Source of the DNA: Thalassia testudinum
Lineage: Eukaryota > Streptophyta > Magnoliopsida > Alismatales > Hydrocharitaceae
DNA length: 64,000 bases
Direction of reading: 5' to 3'
NCBI GenBank assembly: GCA_037157565.1
Contig: JAZHRO010000013.1
Span: 73,525,501-73,589,500 of the forward strand
Part shown: positions 1-13,100 of the stretch, in pieces
Layout of the letters: every line of letters starts with the position of its first letter
Numbering within the stretch: position 1 is the stretch's first letter
Program-made: the position numbers and the translations under genes
Notes under the pieces: model-generated
The model's input: the letters and a program-made list of their open reading frames with translations, nothing else
The model's database searches: none
Told to the model about the DNA's origin: nothing

Positions 1-964
1 GATACGGTGTTTGAAAAAGAAATGGAGAACGAAAGGTTGATTCTCAGGTCAGAATGGAGGTCCCTAGACAATGCCTACGAAATTCCATTTGAGGATATCA
101 TTCCTTTCTCTTCCCACAATAAAATGAAAAACGAAAGGGCAATTATGGACATAATAAGACTGAAGCAAAGTTCATCACATTTAAGACAGCGAGTACCATC
201 TGTGTTTTTCTGTTGGATCCAGAGAATTGACATGACCTATTAAATGCTATCCAAGTTTCTTGTGCAGCAACACGAATCAAATATCTGAAACAGTCATGAA
301 TTGATTCACTGACCCAGATTGGTTTTCCTGTTTAGATCCGTGCTTGCTATCTCAGATCACAATTTGCGATTTTCGGGTTAGGGGGTTATAAATTAGCATA
401 AATAACTCTTCAATGTCTTGTATGGCTATGATTTGAATTACTGATTTTGCATTTCTCCTGTAATATCACTTTGCAATGATTTGATTTTAAAAGAGACCCT
501 ATGCAAATAAGATTTATCTTTTGGAATGAGTTTAATGAGAAGCTCAAACATGGTGCAGGTTATCTTGTTAATTCAGTCCAATCTAGTTAGTGTTTGCTCA
601 AATTTCGGCTGATTGATCTGAGAGACAGATGCAATGACCCAAGAAAATTTTACAAGAACCAAAGAACATGATGACTCTTTTTTTAATGAATGACTACTCC
701 AAAAGTAGTATTTGGAGTACTTCTACCAATGAACTAAGAGATGATATCCCAATGCTTGCATACAAGCACAACATTGTCAAATGACTACAATGAAATTCTA
801 GTTTTCTTATAACATGACTAGTTAATATGTGGTTACTAGCACTTAGATGCCTACTACATTCATGTGATACTTGGCTCAAAAGCTATGGCAAAAAAATACA
901 GATACCACAGAAGCAACGGACAAAAATTCATGCGCCAGAAATGTCTACGGGCGTGTCTACTCAC
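1..964. other. Intronic sequence, nothing recognised
   Basis: This AT-rich DNA lies downstream of the last recognised RRP42-like exon. Short open frames, for example at 7-243, show no family motif. I see no further exon, repeat pair or transposon end here. Confidence 0.4.
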
Positions 965-1108
965 TTTTGTCAAAGTTATTATAACAGGAACATTGGAGGT
1001 GTCCAGCTGCAAAAATTCTTCATCCACTATATCAACTTCGGGTTCTTCATCAGCAGGGGAATCAAGAATAACATTAACCTTTGGAATGGTGACATTGCTC
1101 AATGCAAC
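965..1108 (-). CDS. RRP42: RRP42-like exon (VPVIITLTK)
   Basis: This 144-nt exon (48 codons, phase 0/0) has acceptor TTCTTACAG and a near-perfect donor AAAA then GTGAGTAG. It begins [13 protein letters not shown] and ends with [10 protein letters not shown], with an acidic [13 protein letters not shown] stretch between. It joins the preceding exon as AIK-VALSN, matching the A-I-K-A-A-L-type run in this family. The next exon (VG..YIVDAT expected) was not found between 1 and 964. Confidence 0.88.
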
Positions 1109-4100
1109 CTGTAAGAATGTAAGATCAAACTTTGAAGTCATCTAAATTATGGTGAGAAACAGTGAAAGTCCCCTCTAATAACAGTAAATTCATACCACAA
1201 ATTCAGGAGTCTAAGCCAGTCGAAAAAAATGAAATTTCGTGATTACTAAATCATCCGTACACTTTTTTGTATAGAGAGGTTAGGGAAAAATTAGAACATA
1301 AATACAACAAAATAATAAAAAAACATAATATCCCTCAAAATATAATGTAATGCAACATTCTCCTTCAAGCTGGAATATATATATCCATCATGCTTAGCTT
1401 ATTTCTACACTTCTCAAACTGAGGGCGAGATAATAGCTTAGTAAACATGCCAACAGTCTGATTTGAAGAGGCAAGACAAGTAGTACGAAGCAGACCGTAT
1501 TGAATTAAACTCTTGGTATCATAACAATCCACTTCCATATGTTTGGTTCTCTCGTGGAACATGGAATTGTTAGCAATGTATGTTGCAATTTGGTTGTCTA
1601 AATGCATTTTCATTGGCTCGTTAATAGTAACATGAAGATCTCGTAAGAAAGATTTTATTCATATCATCTCAGATTCTCAGCTGCAGTATGTGCCATGGAC
1701 CGATACTCAAGCCCAACACTAGAGTGTGAAATTACATTTTGTTTCTTACTTCTCTAGGTTACCAAATTTCCGACTACAAAAGTGCATAAGCCAGTTGTAG
1801 ATCACCTGTCTCCAACATCTCCTGCATAATTGCGTTTGAGTAGACGATAACAGACATAGGAGCCTTCTTTTGAAATAGAATGCTTTTACCTGGATATCCC
1901 TTGACATACCTCAATACCTACATTACAGCCTGTCAATGATCATCAGTAGATTTGTCTAAGAATTGACTTAACTTATCCACTGCAAGGCTAACATCTGACC
2001 CAATGATGGTAAGATATATGAGTTTCTCCACTAGTTGTCGATATGCTTTCTTGTCCTTTAGCTTCATAGTAGCATCAAAGACGTGAACTTTAGGATCCAT
2101 AAGAATATTGGCATCCTTGGATCCTAGCATGCCAGTTTCCTGAAGAATGTCAAGAGCATTTTTTTTGGCGAAAAATTATCCCTTATTTACTTGTGGTAAT
2201 TTCAATGCCCAAAAAATATCTTAGCTTCCCAAGGTCTTTCATCACAAACTGACGTGCCAAATACTCCTTCACCTGAGATATATCAGTTGCATCATCACTT
2301 GTGAGGGATAAGATCATCCATATACACAAGTAGAGCCACTACACCACCATTGGTCTTGCTCACAAATAGCGAATGATCAGACTAGGACCTTTGCATCCCA
2401 ATAACAGATAATGCCTCAGATAGGTGCTAAAATCAGGCTTGGGAGCTCTGTTTAAGACCATAAATGACTTTACGAAGCCTGCATACACACTCCCTTTAAA
2501 CCTCAAATTTAGGTAGCTGCTGCATATATATCTCCTACAAATCTCCATAGAGGAACACATTTTTGACATTCAGTTGGTATAGGTGTCATCCATAATGAGC
2601 TACAACAGAAATCAGTATACAAACTTTGGAGAGCTGAGCAACTAGAGAGAATGTGTCAAAGAAATCCGCCCCAAAAATTTGGATGAATCCTTTGGCCACA
2701 AGGTGAGTCTTATACCAAGAAATAGACCCATCTAAGTTGTATTTCAAAGTAAAGACCCATTTGGCTCCAACAAGGTACGTACTAGAAGGTAAAGTAGTAA
2801 GCTCCCAGGTGCCTCTATCAGTAAGAGCAGGCATCTCCATAGCTACCTTCCAGTGTGGATGTAGTAGAGCCTGCTGGTAAGAGGTAGGTATCTCAGCACT
2901 AGAAACTGCAGCAGTGAATGCATGAAACTCCGTACCTAGAGAATAAGCAAAAACAACACTCCCAGCAACACGATACTAGGCATAGAATCATGGAGCCTTT
3001 TTGATAGTAATGGGAACATCCTCATTTGTGAGCATAGAGGTAGAACCCGGAGACACATTATCAGGAGAAGTATTGTCAGTATCCTCAACACATACCTAAG
3101 TAGGGGAGAACGACGATGGCTCGGTAGGAACTGAGGGGGGGTGTGTCTTCTCTCTATAACTGACAAGAAGCTGATATGTAGCACCTTTAAAGGTATTATC
3201 ATTTAGTGGTACAATTCTGAACGTGCCCACATTTTGCTCTGTAGAAGGTACACTACTACTATGAGAGAAACCCTCTGTCTAAAGGAGGAACAGGCATCGG
3301 CACAACCATCTCAACCTCCTTCAACTGATGACCTAAAGTGGACAAATATGGAATAGATTCATGGAAGGTCACATCCGCACTAACATAGTGCCTCTAGTAT
3401 GTAGGGTTAAAACACCTATATCCTTTCTGAGTACGTGAATAGTCAAGAAATACACACTTCACCACCCTAGGAGTTAATTTATCACAACTAGGCCCAAGGA
3501 GGTGTACAAATGCCACACAACCAAAAGTCTTTGGTGGCACAGTAAACAAGTCTGAGTCAGGATAAAGAATGTTCCATGGAATCTGCTCATGAAGCATAGA
3601 GGAAGGAAGCCTATTAATGAGGTAACAAGCAGTGAGAACAGAATCTCCCCAGTAGCTAAGTGGAACACTATTCTGGATGAGTAAGGCTCTAGTTGTATTC
3701 AGAATATGATGATGTTTCCTTTCAGTAATCCCATTCTGCTGTGACATGTGAGCAGAACGTTTGATGTACAATGCCAAGTGACCCCTATAAAGATGCCAAA
3801 TTCTTAGTACAAAATTCTAAAGGCATTATCATTCTGATCTTCTTAATATACACACCAAATTGAGTTTTCACATATATCACAAATTGTTGAATAATGGATC
3901 CAACCTTTGATTTATTCCACATAAAAAATATCTATGATAAACAAGAGAAATCATCCACAAGTAACAGAGAATACCGATAACTCTGTCGATTTGCCACAAA
4001 GTTAGGACCCCATACATCGCAATGTAATAAATCAAAACAAGCAAAACTATTAGATTGGATAGAGCTGAAAAACTGGCACAGTGATGCTTCCCCAGCTGAC

Positions 4101-7100
4101 AAGCATCACACTAAATCTTCATGGCAGGCGAAAGATGGGGGATGATCCAGCGTAGCTTGTCCAGTGAAGGATGGTCTAGTCGTTTGTGCCACTGCAAGGC
4201 ACTCCCCACAGTAGTACTCATCTGATCTACTGCAGCAACAGGACTCCGAACTAGTCAGTATACACCCTTCTCATGGCCACCACCAATCGTCCTCCCCATC
4301 ATGCGGTCTTGAAACATACATCCAACCGCATAAAAATGGACACGACAATTCAATTGCTTAGTAATAGTACTAATAGGCAAGAGTTGCATTGCCATGTCAG
4401 ATAGATAATAAACATTAGAGAGCTGCATGGAGGGAGTAATTGACACCCCTCCCTTGTCACATATGGGGACATGCTTACCATCTGCAAGCTGTATTGAGCG
4501 ATCATGTGATACCTTATGCATATTCCCAAAACACTAGGAATTCTCTAATAAATGATTTGAGGCACCTGAATCAATCAATCATGAACTATTCATACTTGAT
4601 GCGGAGGCATAAGCAGCAGTGCCTGAGGACTAAGGGTGCTCATGGGTCAACTAAGCTAGATGCTGTACAACTGTATCATAGTCCCCCTCTGCAAGGGTCA
4701 CTGCCTCAGTAGACATAGCTGGAGATGTAGTCACAGAAACTTGGTTGGCAACTGCAGCCCGTCCAAGTTTGTTCCAGCACTTGCCTTCAATGTAACCAAT
4801 TCTCCTACAATAGGAGCAGGTGGGCTTGTCACGACCACCATCAGCATGCCCCTTGCCTTTGGCTCGGAAGGCTCCTATCCGTCCTCCATGAGTATTCACG
4901 GTTGCATGAGCAAAGGAGGTATGACTAGTAAAAGCCTTTGGCATAGACTGGACCTACAACCTACTAAGTCTCTTGTATATCTCCTCAATAAGAAGACCAG
5001 ACAACGACAAAATCTGTGAGCATGTAGCAGAATAACTATCATTAAGCCCTGCTAGAAACATATGTGCGGAGAACTCCTTCCTTTGATCCCTGCACATAGC
5101 TAAGGTACACATGGGCCTGCATGTATTATACTTCTCCAAGAGTCCCTTCATGGTGGAATAGTACTACGAGAGACTCATAAATTCCTGCTTCAAGTGATAG
5201 AGGCCATAATGAATATGAAAGACCTGGGTAGAGTTAAGTTCATAAGAATATGCGTCCTTCAAATCATCTCACATTTGTTTGGCAGTTTTGTAGTACATGA
5301 CTTCATCTCCAATGCAGGGTATCACACTTTAGTATCCAGGCTCTTACCATGGCATCATCTCTGTTCCAGGTTGCATACTTCCCTATCTTCTGCTCTGGTG
5401 GTGCTTCTATGAGGATATGTTGCTTCTCATGTCCTTCTACAATCACAAGAAATGTCTGAAACCAACGTGGGTAATTGGTCTCATCAAGCTTCACAATAAG
5501 AGCAAAAAATGGATTCTTGTAGAGTATACTTTCTCCAGGTTGTTCTGACATCACTTCGGACTCTGATGATGATGAGGCCAGAGTGAAATCACACCATAAA
5601 CACCTTCAAACACAGATCTGAATTCCGACAGAAACGGAGAATATACACCCCAAAATAAGCATTAATCGGGGAATACAAACCCCAAAAACTCCGCTTACAC
5701 ATGGTTCCAATATTTGTCAACAATCCAAGGGGAATACACCTCAAAATAATAATCAAAATAATGATTTGATCATACCATCAGAGATGAATTACCAAACACC
5801 TTCCGGAAGGTCCTTGCCTTAGAACTTCATCACCAACGTGCCAAGGACCTTCCTAGACCCTGTTGCAAGGGAAAACAGGGCTTACTGTCCTCTCCCTATT
5901 GTCGGAGGAGACTTGGCACAAGAAGGCATTGGAGAAGAGGGGGTCATATCGACCTTCCAGCTGCTGCTCCCGCCGCTGCGGTGACTAGCAATGGCGGTAC
6001 TGCCTGTGCAGCGGCTGTGTTGCTGGCCGACAGCGACACTGCTACTGGTGGTGGCGGTGGCAAGGTTTTGCGGTAGAGTAAAGGTTTTTTTGGTGGAGTC
6101 CCAACTTGGCTCTGATACCAAGTTGAAGAAAATAAAATTTCATAATTACTAAGCCGTCCCTACACCTCTTTATATAGAGAGAGGTGAGGGAAACTTATAA
6201 CATAAGTACAACAAAACTTAAAAAGGCATAATGCCTCTCAAAATATAACATAACGCAACAAAGACAAAATGAGACTACGCAGTCAATGACTCTTTTTGTA
6301 CTAGAAGAATGTGTATAATATTGCATGACTACAAAAAGGTCCGATTTTTATCCGTAAAGCAAGGATGAACCTGTTTCAAAAAATAAAATAAAAATAAAAA
6401 GCTTCCATTACTAAGCTGATAGTGCGTACAAAACTCAAGTGCTTTGTATAATGAGCCTGCAAATCCACCCTAACCAGCCCCTGTGCTCACGGGAAGGGTT
6501 CCCCTCCTACTGTCAGCAGTTCAGGAAGAGTATGGTTGGTTGGAATTCACTGAAGCAGCTGAGATGATCCTCATCACTCATCTTCCCTAGGGACCATTTT
6601 AGTGCAAGAACCATCTAGGTGTCAAGGAAGAGGCTACCCTGTGTGACACTGCTGATGCACTCCAATCAAACTATATGGAAATCCATAATCTAGGCATCCT
6701 CCTTCAGTCCAGCTGTGGGTCTGGAAATGAAAACCCTTCCCAATGTCCCAGCTCAGGATTGGAAGGCCCTAATGATTTTGAGATCATTGAGACCATCTTC
6801 TTGGCTTGTCAACCGCTGCCATACCTTGAATCTCTGAGGACATCACCACCATAGCAAGTATGGGTTATTGTTAGAAGGATAAGATAAATAGTAGTCATTG
6901 CAATTTTTCTATTTCTTCATGGGCATCTCTGTAACCTACTTGGCTTTAAAAGACAGGATTTCTCTACTAGTCAGTGAAACCTAGAAACCCAATTTTCTCA
7001 ATATGATTTCAGAGCAATGATTCTAATTTGACATCTGTGCCCTTCTTGCCCCTATCTTTTTTATTATCTACCAAATAACCTCTTGATTCTTGATTGAATC

Positions 7101-10100
7101 CGCATTAACTTCAAGAAAAAGGACTTGATCAAATCCAACTCCAGTTGACCTCTAACCAAGCAGCAGCCACCAACTGGGCTGCTACACTGTCAAGTGCATA
7201 CTGTAGCGGTGGTGCTATGGCACCACTACAATACCTTGGGTACAGTGGACAATTGAATTCATAAAGACCCATGAGTGGTGACAGTGAGGGGGGGGGGGGG
7301 GGGGGGGGGGTGATGAGGGAGAGTGGGAACAACGGATGTGTCCAGGTGTTGGCGAGGAGGTGGAAGACAAAGAGGGTGGCTCTCCCCCATGCTTGTAAGG
7401 TTGTCTGCTACAGCTGTTGGTCGTGCGGTCATCTTTAAGGGATTGCCGTGCCCTTGTCGCGTGCCTCCTATGTCGCAGGTGTGGGCATTGCCAATCCTCG
7501 TGTCCACGGCAGTTTTATGGGATTGGCTGGGTTGCCTCCTCTCCTGCCAGGGCCTCCTCAGTTAGAGGTGTGTGCCCGTGGTCCCCACTAGTGGCCTCCC
7601 TTGACTCTGTGTTGGAGGGAGCTTTGGTTGGGGAGATTGAGGGTTGCAGGGCATCAGAGGAGGAAGTGAAGATGGCTGTTTCCCACTTGCGGCTCGCGCT
7701 GAAGGAGTGAAGGATCGCATCTTTCACCCCCTCCCGTTTTCTGCTCCCCAGTCTCCAGGCTGTCAAAGTTGAGAGACTCTGGTTCAGAGAGTGCTCAATT
7801 GGTGTTGCAGTTTTGTGGTGGACGAAGCCGTCATCGCATGGATAGGGCCATCGACAAGAAGACACCAGTGAAGGAGGTTGCATGGTTCCAGGTCACTGGG
7901 GTTCCATTGCAGCTTCACACAGTGGAGGTGATGGAGGCCATCTGTGCACCAGTTGCGAGGTTGAATAGGCCAGGTACTTGACAATCCAGCAATCAGCCAA
8001 GGGAATAGACCAGGCACTCAATGAATACCCAGAGTTGCACAACCCAAGCCTAATGGCACTCCAACCAAGCACAACCACTGATTCCAAACTAAGCATCACC
8101 AACTCACAACCACTAATTCCAAACTAAGTATCACCAACTCAAGGTCTAAAGGTGCATTATTTTATTTGCATTTTGCAGTATTTTGGCCAATTAATCGCAA
8201 TGTTACTCCCCAACCACTATTGTCTAAGTTAACTAGCCAAGATGTTACCAACCAAAGTGAACAAAAGAGGGGCTAGAGACAACCTTACAAGAAACCTCAG
8301 TTAAATGAGGACACCCTTGGATCACCCATTAAGTAAAAAGCGATGATTTTGAGACACCTTTGCACTCATCCACCAACAATTGGAGAAAGCTCCATGCTCT
8401 TTGCCATGAAATCCTTGACGTAGTGACTCGTAGACTTTCACAGATTCACTTCTACAACAATCATTTCCATTAGTCAAAACTTGTGGCCTAATGCAAAACT
8501 AACCATCACATTTTATCCATTGATGAAGGCCAATTCATTCTACAGTTGAAACAAGTCTTGCAAGGCTTTCCTGCAGCCACCACGAGTAGTTTCACAATGG
8601 CCATTATTCAATCAAGATGAATAAAGAATGGCTAGAACTCCACGAATCCTCAAATCTAACCTTTGGAATCAAGAAGATAGTAAGCCTTTCGAAGCCTGAA
8701 TTACTACTGGAAATCTTTCCTGACCCAAGATAACTCAACCCAAAAATGTAACATAACTTGTTATAGAATGGACCAGGGACCCATCTGACTTCAATGTATG
8801 CTCCTCATCAAACCCTTTGACAACCATGAAAAATTACTCCCTATTTGCACCCCTTCAAATATCCAGTTGCGTCCTTTCCCTCACTTTAAAGATCCACTTT
8901 TTTGAGGTAGTTTGTTATCCTTTTGGGGGTAAGTGAAGCTTCAACAGACAAGTAGAAGGGGTTGTTCACTTCATTGATTTGATTCCATGTTCCTGTTATA
9001 TCAGGCTGAGTGGCTTATCGATCAATCAAAGGAAGGCTCATTTGGTAGACAAGAAGCGAGTGGCAAGCACAGATAAGACCAATAGGATAGGGAGTGTATT
9101 AGACCCTGGGTTGGTTGCTTTGGGGAGCAAATCCTCATCTTTTTCAATGCTTCAACAAAGGGGTGCCAAAGCTGCACCTTCTACACGTCAACTTTTGTTT
9201 CTACAAGGGAGGGCTGTGGGCAAGGAAAGGGCACCATGCACGCTTCTCCTATTCTATGAATTGAAAACTCTACCATGTGAGACTCAAGATCTAAAATTAT
9301 CAGACTGGGTTACCAAAGTCTCCTCAACTTTGAAACCCTTCTTTTTATTGTCTGATTATGCACCCAGCATTGGAGTATACAAGACTGACTTGGTATCAAC
9401 TCAACATCACTCTCCCTAAGCTGGACATGCCTGAAGTGTTGGCAATGTAGAATTTTCTGACTTGGTATCAATATCACTCTCCCTAAGCTGGACATGCCTG
9501 CACTGTTGGCAACGTAGAATTTTCTCCATTTTGCATCTTTAATAAAGGCCCTTCTTGTTTATTCCTTGATATCTACTCATCATGATGCAGAGATTGTGAT
9601 GCTTTTGCATTGGGGAGCATTATCGTGCTTAAGGCTTTGATGAGCACTGCTATTCTTTTTGGTGCACTCTCCAAAAGGTCTTCAAACAAGTCTTGAACTG
9701 CTTTATCTCGAAAGGAAATCTTGCAACTGCTAAACCATAAGCCCAAGAAGATGCCTAACCCCCCAATCTCCTACTTTAAGTCCATCCTCCCACAACCACT
9801 CTAGACTGAAACTAAGCCATTAGGGACATTGGGTAAAGATCTTACTTGTCCTAAAATTCATGGTAATAAGCCGTCTTTAAGTCTCTTGGTATACTTCCAT
9901 CTCTCCATTTCCTGTCACCTCTTTCCGCTTGCAGCCACTTTAATTAATGACTCAGAGCAATAAAAAGGGCAAACACAACTTTGAACATGCTAGATATCAA
10001 AAAACAGAATTTGTGAAGAGGAAAGATGCACCGACAATAAGTATTAAGATATAGTTGATCTGGTTTCATTGAGAAACACAAGTCTTCAATACATAGAGGA

Positions 10101-13100
10101 TCACAAGAAAAATTACGAGTAGAAAACCAGGAAATACATAAAAGAATAAGAAACAATCTAACATATCAACACTTCCTCTTAAGATGGAGCAAAGATATTA
10201 AATGTCAATTCTACTTAGCTTGAAACAATTGTCAAATAGTGTATATGGAAGTGCCTTTATAAAGATAATCTACTACTTGGTCCTTAGATACGACACACAT
10301 AGTATATATTGTGCCTTTTGTGCAAGGAATCAAATATCGCAGTATATCGCCGATATATCACGTATCGCCAATAGGGCATGTGAAGTTTTGAGAATAAAGA
10401 AGGTGCCATGTGGCACTTACATGGCGTGTAGCGTGCATGTGAGTTGGCGCATGAAATTATGTGTGCCTGAGATGAGTTGGTGATGATTGGTTGTTTGTGA
10501 TGGTGATAGAGTGGGTTTACAAAAGTTTTTAAAGTCCAAAGTAGGAGTGGAGTCAACCTAGGATTAGTTAATGATTTGATTGAGTTGTTAATTGATTGGC
10601 TTTTCTCTATAAAAGAGACCAATCATCTCTATTTGTTTCTTAAGTTCAACATAATAAATATTATCTTCTCTAGAACTCCAACTCTATTCTCCTTCCACAT
10701 CAACTCCTCTCACGTGAACATCATCTTCCACACCAACCCTCTTCTTTTTCTCTCTATGTGGATCTTCATCTCCACATGCACCTGTTGCATGTGAGATCAC
10801 CAAAGATACCTCAAATTCTTCACAGGGCTCATACCGATACCCATGGAATATCATTATTCCATATATATTGGTATATATCAATGGTATCATAGTTATCAAT
10901 AAGGGTTGCAATACAAATATTCCATATATTAGTGGATATATCGCTGAAATAGGGATATATCACATGAAAATGTCGTTATTCTTAAATCTTGCCCTTTGCA
11001 TTAGCATAGTTGGTGTTCTTTGATCCTATTGCCCTCTTTGTTCGCAACGGAAGCTCAAATATCCCAATTCAACTCAAATCTTTCACTAAATCCGTCATTT
11101 TATTTATGATTTTATTTATGATTTGAGTTTCTAAAGTTTTTAATCTTCATATAAATTATTCTTTTGTTATTTGTCTTAATCTCAACCTTAAACATGTGTT
11201 ATTGTTCATTCCGAGTTTGATTTCTTCATGTATTAGGTAGGTTAACATTCTCTACTTATTGCATTAGTCAAATAACAAAATAATTTTCGATTTTATCATG
11301 GTTCTAAATCTTATCTCAAAATCATATTTGTTGTTCATTATAAATTTTATTAATGAGATTTCTCCAATTACCGAGAAGATTAAGGTTTTCTAGTTATCCT
11401 ATTAGTCAAATAACGAATTAATCTACAATTTGGATTTTGCTCTTTGAGTAGATTTCTCCAATTATCTCGCATTTATATTGCCTTTCACTTAAAATTTATG
11501 ATTTTGATCTTTCTAGATATTTCTTTATGCATGTAGTAGTAATTAAGTTGAATAAAATAAATTAAGTGGAAGCAAAATGATATTAAGCATAAATAATAAC
11601 ATTTGGGTTTACGTGGAAATCCCACTCACAAAGAGCGAGGAGAAAACCACAAGAGAAGTGCCCCGATAGGGCTCGGATCTCTATTGTTTCTTTTCAAATG
11701 AATAGGTAGGGGGTACATGCCTATTTATAAGTTACCACACACATAACAAAGTTCCACTACACTATGTGGGACTAAACACCACTATATAATTCTCTCAATA
11801 CTCCCCCTCAAGCTGGAGAATGAAATGCTCAGCTTGTAACACAAAGAAATCCACTCTACACAACATAACACAACCCTCTGGATTGGTTCTTGTTTGTAGG
11901 TGGGAACATGGGCTGAAGCTACTGAATGAACTATTGTAGCTGACTTTGACAATAGGCCTCTCCTCTAGAGACCAGGTGCTGGTGACTCCCCATTCGGTAT
12001 CCTTGAAATGAGGTTTTCCTCTAAAGATCTCGAAATTGGATCTCCCTCTCTGGAGTCCACAAAACTAAATCTCCCACATAAAAACCTAAAATGGGCCCTT
12101 CCTCTGAGGACCTAGAAACTAAATCTCCCTCTTTAGAGATCTCGAAACTCTGAACCTCCTAGAGTTATGATTTTTTATGTGGAGTCCAAGCACAAAAGAG
12201 ACTCCCAAATGGGGGATAACTATAACAGGCTTCCACACTCCCCCTTTCTCCCATATTTGTATGGGAGAAGAAAATAATAATGAAAAGAAGACAAAATAAA
12301 ACTAGAGAAGAGCCTCTCCCCCTTTTCTCATAAACATAATCATCATTTTTATTTTATTTTTTTCATTTTCCTCCTTTTTTTCCTTTTTTTGTTTTGTCCT
12401 TTTTTTTTCTTCTACTATCTTTCCATTTTTTTCTACTCTCGCTATTTTTTTTTCGTTCTCTTTTTTTTTCTTTCCTCTTTGTCCTTCATCTTTTTTTCTT
12501 GACATATCTTTGTTTATACCTAACCTACCACAAAGATAACCTAATAAAGAGATAAGAAAGGCTTCTAAATAAGCCATCTCCATCGCTGCCTACTGCTCTC
12601 GCAACCAAAGGCGGGATCTTCGCCGAGATCTCCACCTCCATTGCATGAGCCACCTGATCTGATTGCGTGAGAACTCCATCGCGCTCTTCGCTGGAACCTA
12701 CTCCCTCCAACGGTAGCGCTTGATCAACGCCTCTCGACCACACGCGCTGCCTTTTCTTCTTCCTCTTCTAGAATCCCTCTATGAAGTCCTGGAGGTGCTT
12801 CTTATCGAATCCAATGGAGAGGGCATCTGAGCTCACCTAGAAGCAGAGGCTAGAAATCTACATCAGCGCTACTCGTGGGTTGCATTACCTCCACATCAGC
12901 CAGCCGAAGGTAATCATCCACTGCGATGGTAAGTTCTCCAACATCCTCCTCGACGATGACCTCTATGCGAAGGTCTCCGACTTCAGCCTCTCTAAGACCG
13001 ACCTCGAGCTCAACAAGACCCACGTCAGTACTGCCATTAAGGGCAGCTTTGGGTATCTGGATCCTAAGTACTTCAGGAGACAGCAGCTCACCGAGAAGTT

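Larger units (their letters stand above)
1218..6260 (-). mobile_element. Ty1/copia LTR retrotransposon A, full structure, decayed
   Basis: This 5,043-bp element has two 140-bp LTRs, a perfect initiator-Met primer site (6109-6120) and gag-PR-IN-RT-RNaseH order on the minus strand. The flanks are AAGCC (1213-1217) and AAGAC (6261-6265), a 4/5 match to a 5-bp duplication. It sits in an RRP42 intron, in the same orientation as the gene, 110 bp upstream of exon 965-1108. The coding region has many stops. The short LTRs recall the Ale/Retrofit-type group, but the lineage is not proven. Confidence 0.92.

Noticed and set aside
7..243. 78-codon open frame at the window start
   Set aside because: It has no recognised domain, is on the strand opposite the RRP42-like gene, and shows no splice or repeat support.
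6109..6120. tRNA-like 3' end sequence GCTCTGATACCA (also at 13492, 23547, 37321)
   Set aside because: These are retrotransposon primer binding sites, always abutting an LTR. There is no cloverleaf upstream, so they are not tRNA genes.
8979..9419. 146-codon plus open frame
   Set aside because: No family motif, splice context or codon signal was recognised. Part of it overlaps a tandem duplication.
12302..12583. Lys/Glu-rich 93-codon minus open frame
   Set aside because: It is a by-product of the pyrimidine tract inside K, with no domain or conserved pattern.
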